64,000 bases of DNA from JACKAN01 sp964502735 (GCA_964502735.1 CAZCYD010000003.1:1-64000), one strand, 5' to 3'. Shown: positions 1 through 9,594, counted from the stretch's first letter. Numbers and translations are program-made. Notes: a model not told the origin generated them from the letters alone.

Positions 1-41
1 GTCTGGAAAGTAACTCCTTAATAAAACTAGTAACTCTCATT

Positions 42-2486
42 TTGAGGCAATTCGCCTTAGGTCTAATTTTATCTCTTGGATGCCGCCTCAATAGAATCAT
101 AACCTCAGCGGACTCTAGGTCTATATCCAACCCACCTAATTCACCTACCGCTGGTATTGAATTTGATGCTGTCGAGTTCAACTTAAGTAGTGATTACATT
201 TCTCTTTCCGTCGAGTTGCCATCAGGACATACCCACTCAGGCCTTACCATACAGGTCTATCTGAATAGTATTGAAATTTTAAATTCAACAATCTCAACCA
301 CAAACTTTGAGATTTCAACTCTAACACCCAATACAACTTATAGAATAATACTCTGTAAAATATCGAATGCCAGCGATTGCAAAGAGTTAAATTTAACAAC
401 TCTAAAGCAAGTTAGTGTAACAGATGTATACTCGGGAAATGGGAACTGGAATCAGTACGTACGCAACAACGGCAGCCACATTTTTGATGCCGACAACACT
501 CCTTGTGATGGTACTGAAAACAACGATTTTTTCTTGAAACAATGCCTACACTCGGGTGAACTCAAAAAACTCACTGTGCCCATAACTGCTGGAGAGAGTT
601 GTACCGACTATGAGCTGGAGGAGCAGCTTCAAGCTTTTAATTGGGTTTGTCTGCCAGGGGATGGAACCTATATTGACTTTTATACTAGTAGTTTGAAAGA
701 AGAAAAATCTTTGGCTCATCTACTAGAACCCACTCAATTTAAAAAGAATCAAGTTATCATCAAAAAGCAAGGGCAACCCCTTTACTCAACCTCTTCTTCT
801 CAGATATGGTGGCAGAATCAAGTACTTCCCCTCCCTGAAGGATCTACTTCCTTAAGTGAGTCTCACGGCATTTATACTCTTGCCTCCTCTCGCACTGATG
901 GAACTCACAACATTGAGGCTGACGGTATTTCAATTGTAACTCTGGGAAATGCCAAGCTTAGCAGTTCTTCAACCAGTTTTACTGGAGCCGAGAGAAAATT
1001 TCTTTGGATAGAAGGAAATTACGGCGATCAAACCGACAGTGTATTTGTATTTTTAGGTGGTGGATTTGGAGTTGTGGGGTTAAGTTATTCTCAATTTCGC
1101 AACCTATCTGTAACAAATACCCCCACGGGGAACCCTATTCAAGTGTCTGTTGCTCGCCAGCTTCATTTTAATAACATCCAAATCAATCAGGCTAATTATG
1201 GTATCCGTCTTAGCGGCGACGGTGCCACCCCTTCCTATATCAACTTGAGTAAAATCAAAGTGTCTAATTCAATTGTGGGCATTTATTTGAGTTCGAATAG
1301 ATACTTGAATATAGACAAGTTTGAAGGGTTCAAAAACACTACACATCTCGGCGGCGCCTTGGGCAGTTCATTTAATGTCTATATGAGGATAACCAACTCC
1401 ACGATGGACTTTGGCTCCTATGGATTGTTTTTGGACTTCTTAAATTCGATTGTAAATAATGTTCGCATAAGTAATATGACTTTCGATGCTATTCGAGGTT
1501 TTAGCTCATCAATAGATCATATTACTTTTTCTAATCTCATTATTATGTCTTCCCAAGACGCCATACACAATAGTCTATATGACGACGACCTCACATTTCA
1601 CAATATTACCAGTTTTGCTAATGCCAGATATTATGAGACGTGGAGATCTAAAAGAGTTACATTTAGTAATCATGCCTTGATTAACAACGCAACGAACTTC
1701 CATCTCAGAGGGTCCAGCACCAGCAACACCGAGGACCACCTATTTGCTAATTTAGCCATATCTGGAGTATTCAGTATACCCGATACATACGTCTCCAATA
1801 TCAGACTTATTGATAATCTACTCAAGTCTCTTGACCTTTCCTGTTACGTCATTGCAGGAGCCGGCCCCAACACAGGCCTAACCGATACAACTTGTAACAA
1901 TCAGGGGACCTCAACTGCAATACATAGATCTAATTTGAATTTCGGCAACAGTCTCGTCGGCTCAGTCCTCACTGACAATTTGAATATATATAATCAAGGG
2001 GGAATAGCTCCCTATAACGAAATGCTTGAAATTAATCAGTTTGAGTCTATTTACAGAGGATGGGGAAAGGATGGGCCTTCGATATCCGATCCGTCAACCA
2101 TCGGCCCCTGCACAAGCGGAAACAACTGTCGCCTATGGGACGTCAGAATGAACGCTCAAGATAATATTTTAAGAAACACCACACATGATGGTGAAAACCA
2201 AAACACTCCCTTTGCACCCAATGTCACCTGTCCAGAAGCCGTGAACGGCAACCGATCCATCTCTGACTATCGAAGTAACACTTATCTAATCAATGCCATT
2301 GAAATCATGGATGATGATATCGGTGATGATGACGGCCTTTGTGAGAGTGGTGAAAGTTGCATCTACTCCCCCAACTATGGAGCTTATCAGGGAGAGGGTG
2401 ACTATTTAAGTCAAGGCACATGTACTTTTGTAGATGGAACTATAACGGGAGTTCAGATGTATGCCTATCCCACTCGCGAAATCTAA
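42..2486 (+). CDS. Large secreted protein, FN3-like plus beta-helix-like region
   Basis: An 814-residue exported protein of unknown function. The N-terminus is hydrophobic and ends in LSLGC (Cys at residue 14), suggesting a signal or lipoprotein leader. Residues about 40-120 resemble a fibronectin type III domain (a strand pattern ending in TPNTTYRIILC). Residues about 330-580 have a repeating pattern of short strands rich in Asn, Ser and Ile, typical of a right-handed parallel beta-helix. Near the C-terminus an Asp-rich stretch, DDDIGDDDGLCESGESC, looks like a calcium-binding thrombospondin-3-type loop. The start used is TTG with no Shine-Dalgarno, and the frame stays open to the left edge, so the true start may lie outside the window. 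Probably a cell-surface protein; the ligand is unknown. Confidence 0.7.
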   Translation: MRQFALGLILSLGCRLNRIITSADSRSISNPPNSPTAGIEFDAVEFNLSSDYISLSVELPSGHTHSGLTIQVYLNSIEILNSTISTTNFEISTLTPNTTYRIILCKISNASDCKELNLTTLKQVSVTDVYSGNGNWNQYVRNNGSHIFDADNTPCDGTENNDFFLKQCLHSGELKKLTVPITAGESCTDYELEEQLQAFNWVCLPGDGTYIDFYTSSLKEEKSLAHLLEPTQFKKNQVIIKKQGQPLYSTSSSQIWWQNQVLPLPEGSTSLSESHGIYTLASSRTDGTHNIEADGISIVTLGNAKLSSSSTSFTGAERKFLWIEGNYGDQTDSVFVFLGGGFGVVGLSYSQFRNLSVTNTPTGNPIQVSVARQLHFNNIQINQANYGIRLSGDGATPSYINLSKIKVSNSIVGIYLSSNRYLNIDKFEGFKNTTHLGGALGSSFNVYMRITNSTMDFGSYGLFLDFLNSIVNNVRISNMTFDAIRGFSSSIDHITFSNLIIMSSQDAIHNSLYDDDLTFHNITSFANARYYETWRSKRVTFSNHALINNATNFHLRGSSTSNTEDHLFANLAISGVFSIPDTYVSNIRLIDNLLKSLDLSCYVIAGAGPNTGLTDTTCNNQGTSTAIHRSNLNFGNSLVGSVLTDNLNIYNQGGIAPYNEMLEINQFESIYRGWGKDGPSISDPSTIGPCTSGNNCRLWDVRMNAQDNILRNTTHDGENQNTPFAPNVTCPEAVNGNRSISDYRSNTYLINAIEIMDDDIGDDDGLCESGESCIYSPNYGAYQGEGDYLSQGTCTFVDGTITGVQMYAYPTREI

Positions 2487-2587
2487 ATACGGGTTTCTCG
2501 AATAACTATTGCGCACACTGAGTCAAAAGGTAACGGCCACAATGTCATTCCTGACACATCCTTTACATATTATACCCGAAACATAGT

Positions 2588-2663
<76 letters not shown>

Positions 2664-2905
2664 ACATAGGAAGAAGGATATGTTTTGAACGAAAAAGTCG
2701 ACTCGGTCAAGTTTTTATATATAGGCAACTAAATTTAAGCTCCAACTATAATTAAGATTTAGCTCTAACACTTTGTCCTCACAGTGCGATTCTCCACCCT
2801 CTTTTATCTCAAAGGCATACCGGTCTCAAAGACCTGCCAGATATCAGCTGGTGTCTTTTGAAAATTTGAAGAAATTTCAATAGGTTGGCTGTAGGCTCAC
2901 AAAAT

Positions 2906-3412
2906 CTAAGCTGAGGGTTTTAGTTTGTGATTATTAATCATTTTGATCCAAGTTTTTTCATTAGGCAGAGAAAAGCCCACCTCCTCCGCCCCCTTTAATA
3001 CAGCGTCGTAGACTTTCTCTAAAACCTGCACCTCTTCAGGGTGCGAATCGTTGGAGTTCATACTATCCTCTATGGCCTCTACAACACTAATGAGGTCTGG
3101 AGTTGTAACAACTTTAGGCAGCCTCGACATATCTAAGTTCAAGGTCTTTGCTGGCTTAAATCCCACAAGCTGCTCTGTTAATAATATTTTTTTCCCATTT
3201 ACAAAGTTTATTTGCAAAAATGGCTGATTTGTAGAGTCTATCCTCGACAGGATCTCCTCAATATTTAAAGGATCCAAGGTTAAAGTCTTACCATCAGTTT
3301 TTTGATATATTTTTATGGTTTTTTCGGTCAAACTCACAATCTGTAGGCCCGTGGACCTGTTTAAAAACTCTTGAATAGTTTGTATATGATTTTCTGCCGT
3401 ATCTTCTTTCAT
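2906..3412 (-). CDS. Conserved-looking hypothetical protein, 168 aa
   Basis: I do not recognise the family. The protein is acidic to neutral, with no signal peptide or membrane segment, so it is probably cytoplasmic. The first half has alternating short strands, including IVSLTEKTIKIYQKTDGKTL and a FLQINFVNGKKILLTEQLVG segment. This resembles a small beta-sheet domain such as a PilZ-like barrel, but the RxxxR and D/NxSxxG motifs of PilZ are absent. The second half is helical (SVVEAIEDSMNS, VLEKVYDAVLKGAEE). The start is ATG with only a distant GGGAG upstream. It stands alone, followed on its 3' side by tRNA-Ala. Confidence 0.6.
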   Translation of the reverse strand: MKEDTAENHIQTIQEFLNRSTGLQIVSLTEKTIKIYQKTDGKTLTLDPLNIEEILSRIDSTNQPFLQINFVNGKKILLTEQLVGFKPAKTLNLDMSRLPKVVTTPDLISVVEAIEDSMNSNDSHPEEVQVLEKVYDAVLKGAEEVGFSLPNEKTWIKMINNHKLKPSA

Positions 3413-3845
3413 AATTTATTGGTCTCCCGCCAAATATGATTCCCTAATGAAGCTATCGTCTCCACCACAACAAGACTTTAAAAAAACTCTTAATTTTGGC
3501 ATATTGTCCTGCATTGAATTGAGATATCTTAAAATGAGACAAAAGAATTTTGCTCTATCATTATAGGTAGTTTACTATTCTTGTTCTTGTCTCCATGAAG
3601 CCTAAACACGCAAAGAAAAAAACCTTTTCCTTTGCAAAGCTAAACGCAAAAAGTTAAAAGTACAAAAAGTTAAAACACGAATGGACAGCATATGTGTGTA
3701 AGCTTAGAATAGTGATTCAGCGCTTAAGTGTTGCTAATTTTGGATAAACAACTCTATCAGGTTGCATGGTATTGTGCCCCCTAAAGAGGTCCTTCTGAAC
3801 ACATAGACTTTTAGATTGTACAAATATATTTGAGTGGAGGAAAAC
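3413..3845. other. 433-nt gene-free stretch
   Basis: This lies between two divergent genes and should hold the promoters of both. It contains a 13-nt direct repeat (caaaaagttaaaa) at 3647-3659 and 3663-3675, a 16-nt period that could be a paired operator. A 20-codon Lys-rich reading frame at 3595 has no ribosome binding site and is not called. No terminator or RNA gene is evident. Confidence 0.5.
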
Positions 3846-4151
3846 ATGTTAATCACAAGATGGCAGGCTCCCATCGTTCCAAAAATTGATCAGATTAAAA
3901 AATGGTTTGAAGTTGAGGGTTTGGAACCCATTGAATTTACGGTGCAACCCAAAGAAGAGTTTAAAGACATTCGTCACCCCTTTGATGATGTTATCATGGT
4001 GGCCAGTGGAGAGTTGATATTGAATATTGCAGGCAACAAACTTCTTCTCAGAGAGGGAGACAAGATTGTAATCCCGTCCAACACAAAGCATTCAAAAGCG
4101 GTAACGGGAGATCGTCCCTGCCTTTATATTTCAGCCATGAAAACCTTCTAG
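3846..4151 (+). CDS. Small cupin-fold protein
   Basis: A single-domain cupin of 101 residues. The sequence around residues 38-85 follows the cupin pattern: an HPFDDVIMVASGELILNIAG strand-turn-strand, then LLREGDKIVIPSNTKHS, where the PxNTxH motif supplies the second metal-ligand histidine. The first cupin motif keeps one His (HPFDD) and lacks the usual HxH. The ATG at 3846 is chosen over an upstream GTG because GGAGG lies five bases before it. The function may be sugar or small-molecule binding; the substrate cannot be told from the sequence. It converges on rarA with 26 nt between stops. Confidence 0.8.
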   Translation: MLITRWQAPIVPKIDQIKKWFEVEGLEPIEFTVQPKEEFKDIRHPFDDVIMVASGELILNIAGNKLLLREGDKIVIPSNTKHSKAVTGDRPCLYISAMKTF

Positions 4152-4177
4152 TTACTTGTGGCGAGGCTCGACTTAGT

Positions 4178-5482
4178 TTAGCCTCTTAGCCACTTTAAAT
4201 ACTCTAGAATCTTTCTTTCAAATCCCCTTTCAATGGGTTCGTAGAATGAAGTTTTATGAACTTGCTCTGGTAGATAACTCTGTTCGGAATAACCTCTTGG
4301 ATAATCGTGAGAGTACTCATAACCAACTCCGTACCCAAAATGCTTAGACATTTCAGTTCTAGAAGATCTTAAGTGTAGAGGAACAGGAATATCCCCAGTG
4401 TTCTCGACGCAGCTTAAAGCCTTTTTCCAGCCCAAATAAGATCGATTCGACTTTGGTGCACAAGCCAAGTACGTTGTCACCTGAGCCAAGTTTATTCCAG
4501 CTTCGGGAAGACCAATAATCTCAACGGCCTTCAGTCCAGCAACAGCCACTTCAAGCCCCTTAGGATCAGCGTTGCCAATATCTTCGGATGCCAATATGAC
4601 GAGCCTTCTCGCTATAAAAATAGGATCTTCCCCTCCGACAACCATCCTCGCCAAATAGTAAAGAGACGCATCGGGATCGCTACCCCTGACACTTTTTATA
4701 AAAGCGGAAATCAAATCGTAGTGCAAAGACCCCTGACGATCGTAACTGAGTTGTTTACTGAGTAAAACATCAGATACCTGCTCAACAGTAAATGGCTCTA
4801 ATTGATTATCTTTATCCCAAGACCGGCAAATACTCTCAAAAATATTTAATAGACTTCTGATGTCTCCCTGACTATTTCTTACCACTAGATCTAAGGCTTC
4901 GTCTGAAAGCAAATCTCTTAATTTTAATCCCTCTGTCGTGGCGGCTTTTTCTAGTATCTCTTTAGAACTTTCGACATCAAGTCCTTCAAATCTCAAAACA
5001 TGGCAGCGACTTAATAACGCCGAATTGAGTTCATAGCTCGGGTTTTCTGTTGTAGCTCCAACTAAAATAATATCTCCCGCTTCTGTAAAAGGCAGTAGTA
5101 TATCCTGCTGAGCTTTGTTCAACCTATGAATTTCATCAATAAATAAAACTGTTTGTCGACTCTGAGCCACCTTTTTATAATTGGCTTCTACACCAATTTC
5201 TTTAAGTTTTTTAGCCCCAGTATCAACAGCATTGACTTGAATAAAATTTCGATTTTCATCCAAATTTTTTAATAAGAGCGCAAAGGTGGTTTTACCTGAT
5301 CCTGGAGGCCCCCAAAGAATTAAGTTTGGCAAAAACCCCTTAGTTCTAATGCTCTCTATAAGTTTTCTTTGACTCTTGGGCCAATTCTGAAGCCCATGAA
5401 AATCCTCCCACTTTTGAGGTCTTAATCTGTCAGACAACGGGCGAAGTGTGTCATTTTGAAGTGATTGGTTGAAAATATCCAT
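4178..5482 (-). CDS. rarA: Replication-associated recombination protein A, AAA+ ATPase
   Basis: RarA (MgsA) acts at stalled replication forks and belongs to the clamp-loader-like AAA+ group. Visible features are Walker A GPPGSGKTT, Walker B TVLFIDEIHR, sensor 1 GATTENPS and an arginine-finger region SALLSRC. The C-terminal oligomerisation domain has the family sequence SDPDASLYYLARMVVGGEDP. The reading frame could begin at 5695, but the protein homologous to RarA starts at MDIFNQSLQ. The ATG there has GAGG five to six bases upstream, giving 434 residues, the usual family length. The 5' end faces the divergent lipoprotein gene with only about 55 nt between, so the promoters must be very close or overlap. 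Confidence 0.95.
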   Translation of the reverse strand: MDIFNQSLQNDTLRPLSDRLRPQKWEDFHGLQNWPKSQRKLIESIRTKGFLPNLILWGPPGSGKTTFALLLKNLDENRNFIQVNAVDTGAKKLKEIGVEANYKKVAQSRQTVLFIDEIHRLNKAQQDILLPFTEAGDIILVGATTENPSYELNSALLSRCHVLRFEGLDVESSKEILEKAATTEGLKLRDLLSDEALDLVVRNSQGDIRSLLNIFESICRSWDKDNQLEPFTVEQVSDVLLSKQLSYDRQGSLHYDLISAFIKSVRGSDPDASLYYLARMVVGGEDPIFIARRLVILASEDIGNADPKGLEVAVAGLKAVEIIGLPEAGINLAQVTTYLACAPKSNRSYLGWKKALSCVENTGDIPVPLHLRSSRTEMSKHFGYGVGYEYSHDYPRGYSEQSYLPEQVHKTSFYEPIERGFERKILEYLKWLRG

Positions 5483-5537
5483 ATGTACCTCTGCTTTAGC
5501 TTGACCACGAATATCTGTAAATAACAAAATGGAAACT

Positions 5538-6080
5538 ATGAAGAAAATCTTTCTAGCAGCCTTTTCTCTCTTTTTTTTAGCCCAGTGTGGTGAGCAAGAT
5601 AACAACTCGGACATTGGCGTTAAAATGAATCCCACTAATCCCGTTGTTTTTTTGTCACCTCTGGGCGTAACAGTGCGAGAACAACAAAGGGTCATACAAC
5701 CTCCGTCTTTTAACTTCTATTTGCAGCTCAACAACAAAACAAAGGAAAACCTTTATATTGTGGCTGTTACATTTAAGTTAACTGGAACAAAGGGAGGTGT
5801 TCCGTTCGAGGGAAAAAGCTTTTCTCTAAGCCCTAGCGATGTTCTTGATAACAATGGTGATCCTCGAAAGTTAAATATTGCCGAACTCAGCCCTGGAGGT
5901 GAGTTTTCTACAGCTGACCCTATCTTTGTTGAAAGCCTACCCGATGCTGAACAGGGAGCCGCTGACTCATTTGTATTTACGGTAGAAGGCATTGTTGAGG
6001 CCTACACTGGAGAAAGTATTTCTCGTCCCAATCGCAATATCCGAAGACGCTTTTCCTTTATAACAGCACCTCCAAATTAA
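5538..6080 (+). CDS. Putative lipoprotein, 180 aa
   Basis: The N-terminus MKKIFLAAFSLFFLAQCGEQ is a signal peptide ending in a Cys, with Gln at the -1 position, which is a weak lipobox. The mature part reads as a beta-sandwich (FNFYLQLNNKTKENLYIVAV, then GGEFSTADPIFVE), like small periplasmic immunoglobulin-type domains. No catalytic motif is seen. The start at 5538 is preferred over ATG 5529 because a GGA sits four bases before it and the leader is then canonical. It is divergent from rarA. The function is unknown. Confidence 0.65.
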   Translation: MKKIFLAAFSLFFLAQCGEQDNNSDIGVKMNPTNPVVFLSPLGVTVREQQRVIQPPSFNFYLQLNNKTKENLYIVAVTFKLTGTKGGVPFEGKSFSLSPSDVLDNNGDPRKLNIAELSPGGEFSTADPIFVESLPDAEQGAADSFVFTVEGIVEAYTGESISRPNRNIRRRFSFITAPPN

Positions 6081-6266
6081 AAACTTTTTTCACAATTAAA
6101 TCTGTGAACTTATAAGATTTCGCAAAATGTACGAACCGAACCATTGACCAAAAAGTAAAGCCCAAAAGATTTTACCCTCATATCTGGTTTTGCCTTCATA
6201 TCTTCATATCTGGGTATGATATGTTCAAATTGCAAAGAACATATGAAGTTAATGCATTTACCTCAA

Positions 6267-6836
6267 TTACAGTTCAAATGTTAAAGCTACTGACGGGTAA
6301 ATAAGGTTTTTCTTATGAGAAATATCCTCTACTGTTGAATTTTGGCGACTTTCTACGTAAGAAGCTGATGAATAATTTAGACGCAACCCCAAAGACATTC
6401 GGCTTTCAAAACGAATTTGGTACCCGATATCGGCATTAATTGCCGTCCCCCTCCAATCTTCTTTAGCCTCTCCAGATCTTTGATGAGACCCTGTTGTAAC
6501 CAAATTATAGGAAACTCCTAAACGAAAAGCTTTTTTCTTGTCTAAATAAGCAATAAAGCCTGGTCCCATCTGTGTGGTTTTATAACTCACATTAACACCC
6601 GACTCTTTTGACTCCGTTAAGTGATTTGAGTAGTTCCACCCCATCTGATAAGATCCGTCTCTATTTAAATTTAACCCGAGAAATAAATTGTAAAAAGTAG
6701 CTCCATAGCTTGTTGTCTCATTTGTGCTAAGAGAGTCCGTAAAATACAAGAGATTAAGATCCATCACTGTAGCTCTAACCACTTCTGTAAATAAAATGTT
6801 CATCAAAAACAATGCAACTAAAACTATCCTCTTCAT
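6267..6836 (-). CDS. Outer-membrane beta-barrel protein
   Basis: A signal peptide (MKRIVLVALFLMNILF to RA, about 22 residues) is followed by amphipathic strands with alternating hydrophobic residues: YGATFYNLFLGLNLNRDGSY, GPGFIAYLDKKKAFRLGVSY, GYQIRFESRMSLGLRLNYS. The chain ends YPSVALTFEL, close to the terminal aromatic strand read by the BAM machinery. At 189 residues it would suit an eight-stranded barrel. TAGG lies five bases before the ATG. No neighbour suggests a pathway, and I cannot name the cargo or ligand. Confidence 0.7.
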   Translation of the reverse strand: MKRIVLVALFLMNILFTEVVRATVMDLNLLYFTDSLSTNETTSYGATFYNLFLGLNLNRDGSYQMGWNYSNHLTESKESGVNVSYKTTQMGPGFIAYLDKKKAFRLGVSYNLVTTGSHQRSGEAKEDWRGTAINADIGYQIRFESRMSLGLRLNYSSASYVESRQNSTVEDISHKKNLIYPSVALTFEL

Positions 6837-6913
6837 AACTACCTATTATTTCGTGAAAGTTGAGTTATCTAAATTTTGAATCCACCTTCGTTATACTTTC
6901 ACCTTTGTAATTG

Positions 6914-6998
6914 TAAATGAACTCAAATATAAAATCAGTGCCTTATTATGAAATATATGACTACTGGGAGTCATTCCCTAGATTTTATGACTTTAGTC
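6914..6998 (+). repeat. Diverged copy of the leader at 57536-57620
   Basis: These 85 nt match the 85 nt at 57536-57620, which contain the upstream region and first codons of a lipoprotein gene. Outside a central 20-nt mismatch block, about 54 of 65 positions agree, and the last 16 nt (attttatgactttagtc, nearly all shared) are identical. The copy here reads MTLVLESV and stops, so it is a leader remnant rather than a gene. The region up to the next gene holds nothing else recognisable. Confidence 0.7.
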
Positions 6999-7133
6999 CT
7001 GGAGTCAGTTTGATATCTCTAATTCTGAGGGAGTCTTCTCTCATTTGGCAATATCGCGCTTATCAATAGAGCCAGACTGGTAGATTGAATAGAATTTTCC
7101 TGAAGAACTTGATTAAAAAAAGGGAGGCGCAAA

Positions 7134-8654
7134 ATGAGGCCAAATTCAATATTAGATCTTACTAACAATTTTGATTTCATTCGCGACACAATGTGGGACG
7201 TCATTATTGTCGGTAGCGGTATCGGCGGTGCCGTTGCAGCTAATTCCATTACCCAGAAAGGTTACAAGGTTTTAGTGATTGAAGCTGGACCACTCAATGG
7301 AGAGAGCCCCTCTTATAGAGAAGGGCTTTGGCGCTCAACTATTAAAGACATCGAAACAAAAAGAAATATACACCCTTTTTTAGGCGAAGGGGTTGGGGGA
7401 TCTAGTCGCCTGTACGGAATGGTGATGGAGAGACTCCATGAACAAGATTTTATTACCGCCGGCGGTGCATGGCCAGACTCTCTTTCTGAATGGACTCCTT
7501 ATTATAATCTCGCTGAAAAGATGTTTCAGGTTCAACCAGCACCGGAAATCCCTAGTTTTGAACCTCTTTACAAACATTTTCAGCAAAAGGGTCTAAAGCT
7601 ACGACATCTCCACCTAGCCTTTCAAAACAAAAAAGATTGTCGATATTGTCAAAGCGAATTTTGTATTCGTGCCTGTAAAGTCGATGCATGGACAGGACCT
7701 TTACAAGAAGCACTTAAATCAAAGTTAGCCTACATACTTCCTAATACAAAAGTCAAAATGCTCAATATTAAAAATAAAAAAGTGAGAGGAGTCCTTGTTG
7801 AGTCAAAGGAAATAAATGTAGAGCTATCAGCAAACCACTTTATATTAGCTGCCGGAGCTTTGCAAACACCCCTCCTACTACGTCGATCAAACGAATTGAA
7901 TTTTTCAGAATCAAAAGTTATTGGACACAATCTTATGCGACATTTAATTGACCTTTACCCGATGACTTGGCCTGAATGGAAAGATCTTCCTAAAGAAAAC
8001 AAACAGTTGTTATCTATTGCCAAAACATGGGGGGTAGATAGCTTCTATATTCATCAGGGAGAGAAGCTTGGAACTGTACAATCATTTGGTCGCCTACCTC
8101 CATTTCCTTACATTTGGCAGGAGCTTATAGATGAGCACCCGTGGATGAAATGGATTCCGGGCTGTAAGCAGATCGTAAATACTTTTACGCAATCCTTTTT
8201 TCAGTATCCCGTCGCAGCATCAATTGTTGAAGATTCACCAAGTTCAAGAAATTTTGTCAAAGAAACTAATGATAGAAAAATCATACTCCAATATAAAGTT
8301 AGTGAAGTCGACGGAAAAAAGGTGCAAAAAATGCGAGATCTAATTCACCACTCATTTAAACCTCTTATTGTTCGGCACTTACCAGCAACACAACAAAATG
8401 CACGACTCGCTCACGCCTGTGGAACATGCAAAATGGGGCAAGACGAGCGTTTCAGTTGCACAGATAGGTATGGACGAGTCCATGGTTATGAAAACCTTTT
8501 TATAGCAGATGCCTCAGTTTTCCCTTCTAGTGGTGGCGTTAATCCTTCTCTAACAATTGCAGCTCACTCTCTGAGGATGTCCGAAAAGATGTTTCCAAAT
8601 TCTGTTTGTGCTGAAAGGGAATATCATCGGGGCCAAAAGAGTCCATCAGAATAA
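7134..8654 (+). CDS. GMC-family FAD-dependent oxidoreductase
   Basis: A flavoprotein of the glucose-methanol-choline family that oxidises an alcohol or sugar. The Rossmann motif DVIIVGSGIGGAVAAN is at residues 22-37, with EAGP binding ribose. GEGVGGSSRLYGM corresponds to the FAD-binding GGSS motif. The C-terminal domain has HACGTCKMG and the signature FIADASVFPSSGGVNPSLTI. A cysteine group (CRYCQSEFCIRAC, near residue 180) is common in bacterial members of the subfamily. The ATG at 7134 has GGGAGG seven bases upstream; a later Met at residue 20 starts directly on the fold but lacks that site. The last 116 nt overlap the opposing regulator gene. The substrate is unknown. Confidence 0.9.
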   Translation: MRPNSILDLTNNFDFIRDTMWDVIIVGSGIGGAVAANSITQKGYKVLVIEAGPLNGESPSYREGLWRSTIKDIETKRNIHPFLGEGVGGSSRLYGMVMERLHEQDFITAGGAWPDSLSEWTPYYNLAEKMFQVQPAPEIPSFEPLYKHFQQKGLKLRHLHLAFQNKKDCRYCQSEFCIRACKVDAWTGPLQEALKSKLAYILPNTKVKMLNIKNKKVRGVLVESKEINVELSANHFILAAGALQTPLLLRRSNELNFSESKVIGHNLMRHLIDLYPMTWPEWKDLPKENKQLLSIAKTWGVDSFYIHQGEKLGTVQSFGRLPPFPYIWQELIDEHPWMKWIPGCKQIVNTFTQSFFQYPVAASIVEDSPSSRNFVKETNDRKIILQYKVSEVDGKKVQKMRDLIHHSFKPLIVRHLPATQQNARLAHACGTCKMGQDERFSCTDRYGRVHGYENLFIADASVFPSSGGVNPSLTIAAHSLRMSEKMFPNSVCAEREYHRGQKSPSE

Positions 8655-9594
8655 TACGTATTTCTTCCTCCGGAAGTTGATCTTTCTGAACAATCTGCAT
8701 AATTTGCTCATGACATTTTGACATCACTTTAAAGATTTGACTCATGCCCTCTTTTGAGACAGAAACAATACTATAACTCATAAAATTAGGTCTATTTTTA
8801 TTATTTGTGGGTAACTCTCCATTTTTACAAAATCTGTCTAGGGATCGACTTCGCCAATACCAATTCATATGGGCTAGTGTTTTGGAGTTGCCATTTGTAT
8901 TGAATTCCTGCATTTCGTGACAGTACTTTCCTTCTTTCATTTTTAATCGACCTATTAAGATCATCTTGTGAATAATCTCACGCACGAACACTACTGGAAA
9001 TCCTGTACGATCAGAAACAAATTGATCACAATGACGAGGTAACTCTTTGTATTCTTTAAGTCCAAAACAGAGCAAAATAACAATTGCAAATGGATATTGA
9101 GAGTCGAACTCGTGCAATCTAATATCATGAGTATAAGTCTTTTCTAGGCAGGGGATTTTAGAGACATCCACAATTTTTGCAATAAACGCACAAAGAAAAT
9201 TTGATCTTAAATCCATAATAGCAAAAACTGACTCCAGGTCTGCACAAACTATTCCTGAAAACCAACGTCGAACAACAGACTCATGACAGTTCAGTTGACT
9301 TGCGAGGTTTTCAATTGAAGACAAACTATCTAAACGACGGAGAGATTCTAATAGAGTAGAAATTTCGCGCCCATTCCCTTCGGTCAGTAAAAATACAGAT
9401 CTTAACGAGTCTTCTAAAGGAATGTTGAGTTCAACACACAGATCATAAAAATCAGTCCACTTTATTTGTTTTCTATGAGTTTCCCATTTGTTGACTTGAT
9501 TATAATTATAACCTAGTCGGCGGCTCAACTCCATTTGTGTAAGAGGTCCTCGCAGTGCCCTTAATACTTCTAATTTGAGTTCAGAGTAGTCCAT
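8539..9594 (-). CDS. TIGR02147/DUF4423-like regulator with N-terminal HTH
   Basis: Residues 8-65 form an XRE-like helix-turn-helix (LTQMELSRRLGYNYNQVNKWETHR), followed by a second HTH-like segment (IENLASQLNCHESVVRRWFSG). The C-terminal half has the pattern of DUF4423/TIGR02147 proteins, which are abundant in Bdellovibrio and Fibrobacter: a LIGRLKMKEGKY wing, the sequence HMNWYWRSRSLD, and a VSVSKEGMSQIFKVM to IIL segment that usually ends the family. The last ~25 residues (QHKQNLETSF onward) extend beyond that and are antisense to the GMC gene, suggesting loss of the original stop. Targets are unknown; the convergent oxidoreductase gene could be one by position only. Confidence 0.7.
   Translation of the reverse strand: MDYSELKLEVLRALRGPLTQMELSRRLGYNYNQVNKWETHRKQIKWTDFYDLCVELNIPLEDSLRSVFLLTEGNGREISTLLESLRRLDSLSSIENLASQLNCHESVVRRWFSGIVCADLESVFAIMDLRSNFLCAFIAKIVDVSKIPCLEKTYTHDIRLHEFDSQYPFAIVILLCFGLKEYKELPRHCDQFVSDRTGFPVVFVREIIHKMILIGRLKMKEGKYCHEMQEFNTNGNSKTLAHMNWYWRSRSLDRFCKNGELPTNNKNRPNFMSYSIVSVSKEGMSQIFKVMSKCHEQIMQIVQKDQLPEEEIRIILMDSFGPDDIPFQHKQNLETSFRTSSESELQLLEKD

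Noticed and set aside
3494..3516. Sigma-54 promoter-like TTGGCAT to TGCA
   Set aside because: GG to GC spacing is 11 where 10 is required.
3595..3657. 20-codon Lys-rich reading frame
   Set aside because: No ribosome binding site and no recognised family; composition follows the A-rich DNA.
4178..5695. Longer RarA start giving 505 residues
   Set aside because: The extra 71 residues have no family match and the ATG at 5482 has a good ribosome binding site.
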